30,245 nucleotides of DNA, taken from contig CAXTHM010000049.1 of NCBI GenBank assembly GCA_964244115.1, positions 1-30,245 on the forward strand, in the 5' to 3' direction. The first letter of the stretch is position 1. Every line of letters starts with the position of its first letter. A program made the position numbers and the translations under genes. The notes under the pieces are model-generated. The model was not told the DNA's origin. It ran no database searches and saw only the letters and a list, made by a program, of their open reading frames with translations. This document shows positions 1 through 7,378 of the stretch, piece after piece. This DNA comes from CADCWK01 sp964244115 (GTDB lineage: Bacteria; Chloroflexota; Chloroflexia; Thermomicrobiales; UBA6265).

Positions 1-728
1 GCGCGGCCATCCCGGCGACGCTCCTCCTCGGGACGCTCTTCCCGACCGTCATCATGCCGCGTTTCAACCGCTTCACGCCGCTCGAAGACCGTGACCTCAC
101 CGAGCGCCTCCGGCAACTCGGCGAGCGGGCCGGTGTGAGCGTCGCCGCGGTTTACCAGATGGACATGAGTCGTCAGACCGAGCGGGCGAACGCCATGTTC
201 ACCGGCCTCGGCGGCACCCGCCGGATCATCCTCGGCGACACCCTGATCTCGACGTTCGAGCCGGACGAGATCGCCGGCGTGATCGCCCACGAACTCGGCC
301 ATCAGGTCAACCGCGACATCTGGACGCTCTCGGCGATCGGCGCGGCCTCGATCGCCCTCATCGGCGCGACGACCCACCTCCTCGCTCCGGTCGCCCTGGC
401 ACGGACCGCCCGCTGGACCGGCATCTCATCGACCCGGCAAGTCGCCGCTCTCGACGTCCTGACGGTCCTGGCTGGCGTCGCCGGCCTCGCGATCTCACCC
501 GCCTCGGCGCTGATCTCCCGGACGATCGAGCGGCGAACCGACCGGTTCGCGCTGGAGCTGACCGGCGAAGGAGAGGTCTACGCCCGCGCGATGGCCCGGC
601 TCGGCCGCCGCAACCTGATCGACCCTGACCCACCGTCCTGGCTCGTCCGCCTGCTGTCCTCTCACCCGCCGATCACGGAGCGGATCGCGACCGCGCTGGC
701 CTTCGCCCGGAAAAGCCAACCGGAGTGA
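1..728 (+). CDS. M48-family zinc metalloprotease (Ste24/HtpX-like), C-terminal part
   Basis: Membrane-embedded zinc metallopeptidase of family M48. The reading frame is open from the window edge (first full codon at 3), so the gene is truncated at its 5' end; the ATG at 54 is internal. The preceding residues and the stretch reading PRFNRFTPLED match the usual Ste24-type region before the catalytic domain. The zinc motif HELGH lies at 288-302. The downstream ERRTD segment (about 525-543) has the position expected for the third zinc ligand and the Asp that follows it. Two hydrophobic stretches lie between them (about 325-390 and 440-510). The protein ends at a TGA at 726-728. The family degrades or processes membrane and prenylated proteins, but the substrate cannot be read from the sequence. 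Family assignment is secure; the choice between Ste24-like and HtpX-like is not. Confidence 0.9.
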   Translation, partial: AAIPATLLLGTLFPTVIMPRFNRFTPLEDRDLTERLRQLGERAGVSVAAVYQMDMSRQTERANAMFTGLGGTRRIILGDTLISTFEPDEIAGVIAHELGHQVNRDIWTLSAIGAASIALIGATTHLLAPVALARTARWTGISSTRQVAALDVLTVLAGVAGLAISPASALISRTIERRTDRFALELTGEGEVYARAMARLGRRNLIDPDPPSWLVRLLSSHPPITERIATALAFARKSQPE

Positions 729-832
729 TAATCCATGTCTCTCACCATCTCGGCGTGCGCTAGACTGGCCGAACGTTCGACCGCGTTCGATCTTCCGAAT
801 CGGCCCCGCTCGCCGACCGTCAAGGATCGCCT

Positions 833-1126
833 ATGGCCGCACAGCAGATCAGATCCGACGCCTACGTCTGGCGCCAGGGACGATCCGAGATCGTCCTGAT
901 GCGGTCCGGTGACCGGTGGCTCATCCAGTACACCGTCGCCAGCCGCCTGCTCGGACCCCGCCAGAACATCTACGAGGCTCGCCACCTGAGCGCCCGCAAC
1001 GCCGCCTGGGACTTCATGGCCCGCGTCATCCGGGCCTGCCGCGACGAGGACGAGGCCGTCCGGGCGTCCAAGGAAGCCGCCCGGTGGATGCGCTCGACCG
1101 GTTTCGTCGACATCGCCGACGCCTGA
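833..1126 (+). CDS. small conserved-looking protein of unknown function, 97 aa
   Basis: I do not recognise this protein. It is a soluble 97-residue product with no signal peptide or membrane segment. The N-terminal half looks like a short beta-rich unit (VWRQGRSEIVLMRSGDRW). The C-terminal half is helical and rich in Arg, Ala and acidic residues. An AAGGA ribosome-binding site lies about 6 nt before the ATG. The gene sits between the M48 protease and mutM in the same direction, and mutM follows after 32 nt, so the two may be cotranscribed. Codon usage matches its neighbours (G/C at third positions). A longer overlapping frame at 916-1143 is Arg/Pro-rich and looks like a shadow. It could be a small regulator or a DNA/RNA-associated protein, but nothing in the sequence proves it. 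Confidence 0.65.
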   Translation: MAAQQIRSDAYVWRQGRSEIVLMRSGDRWLIQYTVASRLLGPRQNIYEARHLSARNAAWDFMARVIRACRDEDEAVRASKEAARWMRSTGFVDIADA

Positions 1127-1158
1127 TCACTGGGACGGATTGAGCCGCGGAGGCATGG

Positions 1159-2109
1159 GTGCCGGAACTTCCCGAAGTCGAGACCGTCCGCCGGATCGTC
1201 ACCGACTACCTCGTCGGCCGGATGCTGACCGGCCTGGAGCTGACCCTGCCGAAGCTGCTACGCGATTCGCCGATCCCGACGCTGGAGCCGCTGGTCGGCC
1301 GAACCGTCCTCGCCGCCCGTCGCCGGGCCAAGGTGCTGACGATCGATTTCAGCGACGACCTCAGCCTCCTGGTCCACTTCAAGCTGGCCGGGCAACTGGC
1401 GGTCCTCTCGCCGGCAGGTGAACGCGCCTACGCCGGGCACCCGGTCCCGAAGCCGCAGGGCGACTACCCGCACAAGACCACCCACCTGACGTTGCGGTTC
1501 GACGACGGGACGATCGCCTACTACAGCGACGTCCGGCAGTTCGGCTGGCTCCGGCTGATGCCCACCGAGGATGTCGACGCCGTCGTGGCGGGTTTCGGCT
1601 TCGGTCCGGAAGGGACCGGGGCGGAGCCGCTGGACACCGCTGACCTCGCCGCCCGGTTCGCCCGGCGGACGATCCCGATCAAGGCGACGCTCCTCGACCA
1701 GACGGTGATCGCCGGTCTGGGCAACATCTACGTCGACGAGGCCCTGTTCGCGGCGAAGGTGCACCCGGCCACCCCGAGCAACGTGGTTACGCGGGAGCAG
1801 ATCGAGGAGCTCACCGGCACGATCCCGTGGGCGCTCGACCGCGGCATCGAGCAGGGCGGCGCCAAGATCATCCACAGCAAGGCGTACCCGATCGATGGCT
1901 TCCCGCAGGTCCACGCCCGGCAGGGCGAGCCCTGCCCGGTCTGCGGCATAGCGATCGTCAAGACGCGCGTCGGCGGTCGCGGCACTTACTATTGCCCGCA
2001 CTGCCAGCCGGACCCGGAAGGCTGGGTCCGCCCGCCCGCGACCGTCTCGAAGGTCGGCGAGAAGGCAGAAGCCGCGCTGGCCGAGCGCGAGGAACTGGAC
2101 GCGGAGTGA
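1159..2109 (+). CDS. mutM: formamidopyrimidine-DNA glycosylase (Fpg/MutM)
   Basis: Base-excision repair glycosylase/AP lyase that removes 8-oxoguanine and formamidopyrimidines. It starts at a GTG at 1159 with a GCGGAGG ribosome-binding site just upstream. The start is fixed because the mature protein must begin PELPEVETVRR, in which Pro2 is the Schiff-base nucleophile and Glu3 is catalytic. The central GLGNIYVDEALF segment is the helix-two-turn-helix DNA-binding region. The C-terminal zinc finger is intact, with cysteine pairs CPVC and CPHC at about residues 259-283. The length is 316 aa against about 270-290 for most family members. The extra length is a charged tail of about 33 residues after the zinc finger, rich in Glu and Ala, of unknown role. 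It ends at TGA 2107-2109 and is convergent with the M42 peptidase gene. Confidence 0.96.
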   Translation: MPELPEVETVRRIVTDYLVGRMLTGLELTLPKLLRDSPIPTLEPLVGRTVLAARRRAKVLTIDFSDDLSLLVHFKLAGQLAVLSPAGERAYAGHPVPKPQGDYPHKTTHLTLRFDDGTIAYYSDVRQFGWLRLMPTEDVDAVVAGFGFGPEGTGAEPLDTADLAARFARRTIPIKATLLDQTVIAGLGNIYVDEALFAAKVHPATPSNVVTREQIEELTGTIPWALDRGIEQGGAKIIHSKAYPIDGFPQVHARQGEPCPVCGIAIVKTRVGGRGTYYCPHCQPDPEGWVRPPATVSKVGEKAEAALAEREELDAE

Positions 2110-2212
2110 GCCAACGATCAGGCACGGGCGACCACATAGCGGGCACCCGGCCATCACAAGGGCCTTTCCTTACCGGACCGGCGGGGACGCCAGCAGTCAC
2201 GCGGCCTGGACG

Positions 2213-2410
2213 GGGCGCTGAAGCCGCCCGGCAAATCGAAAACCGATACCGTCCTGTCCACTGCGAGCGAGGGGCGGGTAACGAAACCTCCTCTCGATGG
2301 ACTGGCTCGGGAATGGCGCTGCGTGCCTGGAGCGTGTTTCCCGATCCATCACGCCAGACCGGACCCCATGACGCGGACCTTTTTTGACTTGCCAGGCGGC
2401 TTTAGCGCCC
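2213..2410. repeat. nested inverted repeat (~198 bp) between mutM and the M42 gene
   Basis: The 351-nt gap between two convergent genes (2110-2460) holds no convincing ORF. The left arm at 2213-2242 and the reverse complement of 2381-2410 match at 26 of 30 positions; both read GGGCGCTRAAGCCGCCYGG and then an A-rich run. Inside, a second perfect inverted pair flanks a short loop region: GATGGA at 2296-2301 with TCCATC at 2345-2350, and TCGGGAA at 2307-2313 with TTCCCGA at 2338-2344. The T-run lies 5' of the hairpin as read on each strand, so simple intrinsic termination does not explain it. A small non-autonomous element (MITE-like) or a structured RNA are the alternatives. I could not identify a target-site duplication. 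Confidence 0.6.
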
Positions 2411-2460
2411 GGTCTGAGGCGCCCGAGTGCCGGTAGCACCGCCGGTGAGATGGCGAGTCC

Positions 2461-3519
2461 TCAGACCGGCCGGAAGTCGCTCTCCGGGGTGATCGTCCGG
2501 ATGAAGTCCGCGATCAGCCGGGCGGCGTTCGTCAGGTCGGCGAGGCTGACCATCTCGTTCGGAGAGTGCATGTAGCGGTTCGGCAGCGAGACCAGCCCGG
2601 TGGCGGTCCCGGCACCGCTGCGGATCATGACGTCGGCGTCGGTCCCGCTCGACCGCGCCGCGGCCTGCGTCGGGCTGTTCAGGCCGAGCCGGGTGGCGGC
2701 CGCCCGGAGGCCGTCGTAGACGATCGGGTTGATCGAGGCGCCGCGCGTCAGCACCGGTCCGCCGCCGAGCTTCACCTCGCTGTCGGAGCGCTTGTTGGCG
2801 CCCGGATAGTCCGTCGCGTGGGTGACGTCGAGCGCGATCGCCACCAGCGGGGCGAGCCGGACCGTCGCGACCATCGCCCCGGCGAAGGTGATCTCCTCCT
2901 GGACCGCCGCCAGCGCGACGACCTCGACGGCGGGGCGATCCTCGGCCAGCAGCCGCAGGGTCTCCAGCGCGACGAAGGCGCCGACCCGGTTGTCCAGGCT
3001 GCGCGAGACGATCAGGTCGTCGCTCATCCGGAGGAACCCGGCGTCGACCACGGCGGCATCGCCGACCTCGACCTGCTCGACGGCCTCGGCCCGGCTGGCG
3101 ACGCCGATGTCGATCCAGAGATCCTTGATCTCGATCGGCTTGTCGCCGTCCCGTCTGAGCAGGTGCGCGGCCTTACGGCCGATCACGCCCAGGACATCGC
3201 CGCCGCGACCGGCGATCCGGATCCGCTGGCCGACGACGACCATCACGTCCCAGCCACCGATCGGCTCGAACCAGAGGAACCCGTCGTCGTCGATGTAGGT
3301 GACGATGAAGCCGATCTCGTCGATATGCCCCTCGACGACGACGACCGGGGCGCCTTCCTTCCGCAGCCGCGCGTAGGAGTTCCCGATCACGTCGAGCGTG
3401 ACCTCGTCCGCGAACGACTCGGCCTCGGTTCGCCAGATCCGGGACGGTGCCCGCTCGTAGCCGGACGGACCGGGGGCGTCGAGCAGGTTGCGCAGGAAAT
3501 CGACGGCGCGGCTCTCCAA
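2461..3519 (-). CDS. M42-family metallo-aminopeptidase
   Basis: Cytosolic dinuclear-metal aminopeptidase of family M42 (tetrahedral aminopeptidase/glutamyl aminopeptidase/FrvX group; sometimes annotated as endoglucanase M). All the metal and catalytic positions are visible: EGHIDEIGF (His, Asp), SRSLDNRVG (bridging Asp), VQEEITFAGA (catalytic Glu pair), ALDVTHATDYPG (Asp), and MHSPNEM near the C-terminus (His). The frame stays open upstream to 3750, but that would overlap the next gene. The family N-terminus (FLRNLLDAPGPSGYE) begins just after a TTG at 3519, which is preceded by GGAG with a 7-nt spacer. I therefore choose TTG, giving 352 aa, a normal family length. The substrate preference cannot be inferred. 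The SGNH-like gene lies upstream on the same strand with a 136-nt gap. Confidence 0.93.
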   Translation of the reverse strand: MESRAVDFLRNLLDAPGPSGYERAPSRIWRTEAESFADEVTLDVIGNSYARLRKEGAPVVVVEGHIDEIGFIVTYIDDDGFLWFEPIGGWDVMVVVGQRIRIAGRGGDVLGVIGRKAAHLLRRDGDKPIEIKDLWIDIGVASRAEAVEQVEVGDAAVVDAGFLRMSDDLIVSRSLDNRVGAFVALETLRLLAEDRPAVEVVALAAVQEEITFAGAMVATVRLAPLVAIALDVTHATDYPGANKRSDSEVKLGGGPVLTRGASINPIVYDGLRAAATRLGLNSPTQAAARSSGTDADVMIRSGAGTATGLVSLPNRYMHSPNEMVSLADLTNAARLIADFIRTITPESDFRPV

Positions 3520-3655
3520 AGGGATACTCCATTCCTGAGCGGCGGGCCACTCGGCGGCGACGCACGCGCTACTGACGAACTGACGCCATCCTAGCAAGTC
3601 GCTCGGTCGTACGGTGGAACGGACGAGGAGCGTGGTCACGGGAACGGGTCGGCCT

Positions 3656-4408
3656 CTACCTGACCGGTGGAAGTCCGAGTCGATCCCGCTGGACCGGATC
3701 GGCCGGTTCGTCCCAGCTCGCCCATCCGCCGTCCGGGGTCGACCCATCACGCAGGGCGGTCGCGAGGACGGGTGAGACGGCCCGGCCGACGGCGTCGAGG
3801 AACGACTGGTCGTACCAGATCACCGGACCGGCAACCCGGACGTCGGCCTTCACCCGACTCGCCGGACTCGTCGGGACATCGATGAGGATCGCTCCCCCGA
3901 CTCTTGCGATCTCGCGAAGGGCGTCGTCGACAGCTCCGACGGCTCCCGCCATCGGATCCTTCCGTCGAACGCCGAACCGACCGGAAACGCTCGGCACGTC
4001 CGCCAGTCCGACGATCAGAACCCGGCACCCCTGCCCCTGGAGTCGCACGATCGCGGCGGTCAGTTCCTGCAGGAACAGCGTCAGGGGGGTGCCGAAGAGA
4101 AGGTCCGTCGAACCCAGCCAGATCACCGCGGCCGACGGCCTCGCCGCCAGGGCCGGACCGAGTTGACCGGCCACCATCCCGGCGACGGTCGCCCCCGGGA
4201 CCGTCAGGTCGATGCCTTCGGCGTCCGAACCGACGTCGATCGTGGTCGCCCACGAGCCGATCCCGGGAGTGGCCGTGAACGACGTGCCGAGCGCCACCCA
4301 GCGGCGGTCGCCCCGCGAGCCAGCCGATGCCAGGTGGTACCAGAAGGCAAGCACGACCAGGATGGCGCCGCCGATCACCAATGCGACCACCGTCCAGTAC
4401 GTCGTCAA
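3656..4408 (-). CDS. membrane-anchored SGNH/GDSL-like hydrolase, degenerate active site
   Basis: A 250-aa protein with one N-terminal membrane anchor (residues about 5-25, TVVALVIGGAILVVLAFWYHL without its edges), so the domain is probably extracytoplasmic. The rest follows the SGNH fold order. Block I is VALGTSFTATPG, with the Ser nucleophile in place. The block II-like element is VPGATVAGM. Block III is IWLGSTDLLFG, where the usual GxND is GSTD. The C-terminal region WYDQSFLDAVGRAV lines up with block V but lacks the normal His. Two of the four signature residues are therefore missing, which raises doubt about esterase activity. The start is TTG at 4408 with GAGG 6 nt upstream. The gene is divergent from the trp operon promoter region and upstream of the M42 peptidase. 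Fold assignment is moderately sure; the function is unknown. Confidence 0.75.
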   Translation of the reverse strand: MTTYWTVVALVIGGAILVVLAFWYHLASAGSRGDRRWVALGTSFTATPGIGSWATTIDVGSDAEGIDLTVPGATVAGMVAGQLGPALAARPSAAVIWLGSTDLLFGTPLTLFLQELTAAIVRLQGQGCRVLIVGLADVPSVSGRFGVRRKDPMAGAVGAVDDALREIARVGGAILIDVPTSPASRVKADVRVAGPVIWYDQSFLDAVGRAVSPVLATALRDGSTPDGGWASWDEPADPVQRDRLGLPPVR

Positions 4409-4514
4409 CCGTCACCTCACTTCGCGGTCCCCGTGACGCCAGCTCGCTCCGCTCATCATGCCGCGTGATGACCCCTCGCGGCGACCGGACCCGGTCCGCA
4501 CGCTTCACCCGTGC

Positions 4515-4544
4515 TTGACACATCCCGCCGGCCGGACCTACGAT
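4515..4544 (+). promoter_or_regulatory. sigma70-type promoter of the trp operon
   Basis: A perfect -35 hexamer TTGACA at 4515-4520 is followed by an 18-nt spacer and a TACGAT -10 element at 4539-4544. Transcription would start near 4551, a short distance before the T-box leader, so promoter and riboswitch fit together. Confidence 0.75.
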
Positions 4545-4564
4545 CTGCCGTAAGCGAACACGAC

Positions 4565-4882
4565 GGCACTGATCGGAACGAGTAGGCATCGCGGCGTGGA
4601 GTCGAGCGATCCGGGGGCGGTGAGAGCCCGGAACCCACTGGCGAGCTGAATGGCTCCGAGAGCCTTGCCCCCAACGGCCGCTCCCCCCGGAGCGCCAAGT
4701 AGGCGGCAACGACGACTCCCCCGTTACCGGGAGCGGCGTATCGATGGCGCCCGGCATACTCTGCCGTGTCGTCGTCCGTACGTGTCGAGGCGGGAGCAGA
4801 CAGACGCTCCAAGCAGGGTGGCACCGCGGGATGTGCTGGCACATCTCCGTCCCTGGTTCAGGGATGGAGATGTCATGTTTTT
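4565..4882 (+). promoter_or_regulatory. T-box riboswitch (tRNA-Trp sensing) in the trpE leader
   Basis: The leader carries the T-box hallmark AGGGTGGCACCGCGG at 4815-4829. The Stem I landmarks are GAGTAG near 4579 and GGTGAGAGCC near 4619-4628. The specifier region GCTGAATGGCTCC places TGG, the Trp codon, at 4651-4653. In the antiterminator the bases TGGC would pair with a tRNA ending GCCA, meaning a G discriminator, which is what bacterial tRNA-Trp carries; this independently supports tryptophan. A strong terminator hairpin follows at 4841-4873. By family knowledge, uncharged tRNA stabilises the antiterminator and allows read-through into trpE. The ATG overlapping the specifier at 4650 is in frame with trpE but lies inside this RNA, so it is not a start codon. 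Confidence 0.93.
4841..4882 (+). terminator. T-box-controlled intrinsic terminator before trpE
   Basis: Inverted arms ACATCTCC-G-TCCCT and AGGGA-T-GGAGATGT (4841-4855 and 4859-4873) form a stem of about 14 pairs with one G-T wobble and a short loop. The stem is followed by CATG and five T residues at 4878-4882. It lies immediately 3' of the T-box antiterminator sequence, as expected for a transcription-attenuating T-box. Confidence 0.88.
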
Positions 4883-4922
4883 CGGAGTCGCCAGCACTCC
4901 CGACCCGCCCGGAGACGATCCG

Positions 4923-6506
4923 ATGCCTGCCTCGACTGCTGAACCGACCACGACGCCGCCCGCGCCCCGACCCGGACCCCGCCGTCTGGGCGTCCTCTCG
5001 CCCAGTCTCGACGAGGTCCGGTCCCTCGTTCGGACCGGCGGCCCCGCGCTGCGGACCATCCCGCTCACCGTCGAGCGGATGGCCGATCTCGAGACGCCGG
5101 TCTCGGCCTACCTCAAGCTCGCCGGCGACGGCGAGGGTTTCATCCTCGAGAGCATCGAGGGCGGGACGCGGCTTGCCCGCTACTCGTTCATCGGCGGACG
5201 CCCGGCCGGCCGGATCACGCTCGATCAGGGCAGCCTGACGATCACCCGCGACGGCCGGACCACGAGACGATCCTATGCTGACCCCCTGATCGCGATCCAG
5301 GAACTGATCGACGAGTTCCGCGCGACGCCACGCGCCGGTGGGCCGCGCTTCTGCGGCGGTCTCGTCGGCTACCTGAGCTACGAGGCGGTCCGGTCGTTCG
5401 AGCCGCGGGTCGGGCTCGCCGGTGGGAAGGGGCTGGACCTGCCGGACGGCAACTACCTGCTCACCGACGACCTGGTCGTCTTCGACAACCTCGACCGGAC
5501 CGTCCGCGCGATCGCCCAGATCCATCTGGATGGCCAGTCCGTCGAGGATGCCTACGCCGAGGCCGCCGCCCGGCTGGACCAGACCCTGACCCGCCTCGAC
5601 GCCCCGACGCCAGCGCTACCGCACGGCTCGGCGCCGGTCGAGACGCCGGTCTCGGACCGGATGCGGGCAAACATCACCCCGGAGCGCTACCGGGCGATCG
5701 TCGAGCGGGCCAAGGCGTACATAACTGCCGGCGACATCATCCAGGTCGTCCTGTCGCAGCGGGTCGACATCCCGACCCCGGTCCACCCACTGACGATCTA
5801 CCGCGCCCTCCGCAGCGTCAACCCGGCACCGTACCTGTTCTATGTCAACTTCGGCGACCATCAGGTCGTCGGTGCCTCCCCCGAACTGCTCGTCCGGCTC
5901 GAAGGCAACACGATCACCAACCACCCGATCGCCGGGACACGACCGCGCGGCGCGACGCCGGAGGAGGACGAGGCGCTGGCCGTCTCACTCGCGACCGACG
6001 AGAAGGAGCGGGCCGAGCATATCATGCTGGTTGACCTCGGCCGCAACGACGTCGGCCGGGTCGCCGCGCCGGGGACCGTCCGGGTGCCGCAGCTGATGGA
6101 GATCGAGCGCTACTCGCAGGTCATGCACCTCGTCAGCCACGTCGAGGGCGAGCTGGACGCTGGCCGGACCGGGCTCGACGCCCTGCGCTCGTGCTTCCCG
6201 GCGGGGACCGTCTCCGGGGCACCGAAGGTCCGGGCGATGGAGATCATCGCCGAACTGGAGGCGGACCGGCGCGGCCCGTACGCCGGCGCCCTTGGCTACT
6301 TCGATTTCGCCGGCGGGCTCGACACCGCGATCACCCTCCGGACGCTCGTCTTCCGGGACGGCGTCGCCTCGCTCCAGGCCGGTGGCGGCCTCGTCTCCGA
6401 CTCGGTGCCCCAGTCCGAGTACGAGGAGACCTACCACAAGATGCGGGCGCTCCAGCGGGCGATCGAACTCGCCGAGTCACTGGAAGCCTCCGACCGCGCC
6501 GTCTGA
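4923..6506 (+). CDS. trpE: anthranilate synthase component I
   Basis: Chorismate-using large subunit that, with TrpG, makes anthranilate in the first committed step of tryptophan synthesis. Family landmarks are present in order. FILESIEGG contains the LxES element linked to tryptophan feedback inhibition. Then come the QVVLSQR and NPAPYLFYVNF segments, the HPIAGTRPRG region, a DLGRNDVGRV stretch, GTVSGAPKVRAMEII, and the closing YAGALGYFDF region. I choose ATG 4923 because GGAG lies 8 nt upstream. An in-frame ATG at 4875 lies in the terminator T-run, and one at 4650 lies in the T-box specifier loop. From 4923 the protein has 527 aa. Expression is expected to be under T-box control, with allosteric feedback through the LxES site in addition. 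trpG follows after 38 nt. Confidence 0.97.
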   Translation: MPASTAEPTTTPPAPRPGPRRLGVLSPSLDEVRSLVRTGGPALRTIPLTVERMADLETPVSAYLKLAGDGEGFILESIEGGTRLARYSFIGGRPAGRITLDQGSLTITRDGRTTRRSYADPLIAIQELIDEFRATPRAGGPRFCGGLVGYLSYEAVRSFEPRVGLAGGKGLDLPDGNYLLTDDLVVFDNLDRTVRAIAQIHLDGQSVEDAYAEAAARLDQTLTRLDAPTPALPHGSAPVETPVSDRMRANITPERYRAIVERAKAYITAGDIIQVVLSQRVDIPTPVHPLTIYRALRSVNPAPYLFYVNFGDHQVVGASPELLVRLEGNTITNHPIAGTRPRGATPEEDEALAVSLATDEKERAEHIMLVDLGRNDVGRVAAPGTVRVPQLMEIERYSQVMHLVSHVEGELDAGRTGLDALRSCFPAGTVSGAPKVRAMEIIAELEADRRGPYAGALGYFDFAGGLDTAITLRTLVFRDGVASLQAGGGLVSDSVPQSEYEETYHKMRALQRAIELAESLEASDRAV

Positions 6507-6544
6507 TGGCGCACTCGCGCATGGCTTCCCGAAAGGACGCACCG

Positions 6545-7183
6545 ATGATCCTCCTGCTGGACAACTACGACTCGTTCACGTTCAACCTCTACCAATACCT
6601 GCGCGAACTCGGGGCCGAGGTCGAGGTCGTCCGGAACGACCAGACGACGGTCGAGGCCGTCGAGGCCCGGGTCGAGCGCGGCGAGATCGAGAAGCTCGTG
6701 GTCTCACCCGGCCCCTGCACTCCGAACGAGGCCGGGATCTCGGTCCCGCTGATCACCGCGCTGGCCGGTCGCGTCCCGATCCTCGGCGTCTGCCTCGGGC
6801 ACCAGGCGATCGGGGCGGCGTTCGGCGGCGATGTCATCCAGGCGCCGAGCCTGATGCACGGCAAGACCTCGATGGTCCAGCACCGTGGGCAGGGCGTCTT
6901 CCGCGACCTGCCGACGCCATTCGAGGCGATCCGCTACCACTCGCTGGTCGTCGACCGGGCGACCCTGCCGCCCGTCCTGAACGTGACGGCCGAGACGCCG
7001 GACGGGCTCGTGATGAGCTTCCGCCACGTCGACCTGGACATCGAGGGCGTCCAGTTCCACCCGGAATCGATCATGACGAAGCCGGGCAAGGCGCTACTGG
7101 CCAACTTCCTCGCCGGGGCGGACCGCGATCGCAATCTGGTGGCGGCCGGGATGGAGGGTGAGCGTGTCCCACTTGGCTATTAG
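6545..7183 (+). CDS. trpG: anthranilate synthase component II, glutamine amidotransferase
   Basis: Class I glutamine amidotransferase subunit that supplies ammonia to TrpE. It begins ILLLDNYDSFTFNLYQYL, the standard TrpG N-terminus. The nucleophile Cys sits in GVCLGHQAIG, and the catalytic His and Glu are in QFHPESIMT near the C-terminus. The ATG at 6545 has AAAGGA 7 nt upstream. The frame is open further upstream (to 6191), but that extension overlaps trpE and shows no family similarity. The length of 212 aa is normal. In some bacteria this subunit also serves folate synthesis (PabA role); no pabB is seen here and the operon context points to tryptophan. Confidence 0.97.
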   Translation: MILLLDNYDSFTFNLYQYLRELGAEVEVVRNDQTTVEAVEARVERGEIEKLVVSPGPCTPNEAGISVPLITALAGRVPILGVCLGHQAIGAAFGGDVIQAPSLMHGKTSMVQHRGQGVFRDLPTPFEAIRYHSLVVDRATLPPVLNVTAETPDGLVMSFRHVDLDIEGVQFHPESIMTKPGKALLANFLAGADRDRNLVAAGMEGERVPLGY

Positions 7184-7191
7184 AGCCTGGT

Positions 7192-7305
7192 TCGATCGGC
7201 GTCTTCGGCGGAGGAGACGACCTCTCCCCCAGCCCCTCTCCGGCTCACCTGCTCGCTCACCCGCCAGAGGCGGCTTCGGCTCCGCAGGTGCCCGGAGAGG
7301 GGAGC
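7192..7305. repeat. REP-like dispersed repeat, copy A, inside the trp operon
   Basis: Copy A lies between trpG and trpD and aligns over its whole length with copy B at 17823-17950. Shared blocks include CTCTCCGGCTCACCTGCT, GGCTCCGCA and AGGGGAGCA, with a short length difference in the loop. Its ends pair with each other: 7233-7252 (CCCCTCTCCGGCTCACCTGC) against 7284-7302 (GCAGGTGCCCGGAGAGGGG). This gives a hairpin of about 18 pairs with one small bulge. It encodes nothing. In an mRNA it would form a stable stem that may lower expression downstream or protect the 3' end of trpG; this effect is inference. Confidence 0.8.
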
Positions 7306-7378
7306 AGCGCCGCCCACCGGAGTGGCTTGCTTTACCTGTTGACCGCTGTAGCTCCTCGTCCAGCGAAGGGTCAGAGCG

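Noticed and set aside
761..766. TAGACT as a -10 box before the 97-aa gene, and TACACT at 13461 before rsmD
   Set aside because: Neither has a plausible -35 element at 16-19 nt, so I could not support a promoter.
1258..2157. Long antisense open frame (about 300 codons) opposite mutM
   Set aside because: It mirrors the high-GC third-position pattern of mutM and its translation is Arg/Asp/Gly-rich without domain features.
2379..2410. Considered as an intrinsic terminator for mutM
   Set aside because: The T-run precedes the hairpin on the plus strand and likewise on the minus strand for the other arm, which is the wrong order.
2566..3594. Plus-strand open frame of 342 codons over the M42 gene
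   Set aside because: It is an Asp/Gly/Arg-rich mirror of a gene with complete catalytic motifs on the other strand.
3747..5525. Minus-strand open frame of about 590 codons spanning the trpE start and T-box
   Set aside because: It runs through the promoter, the T-box and two real genes, and its composition is that of a shadow frame.
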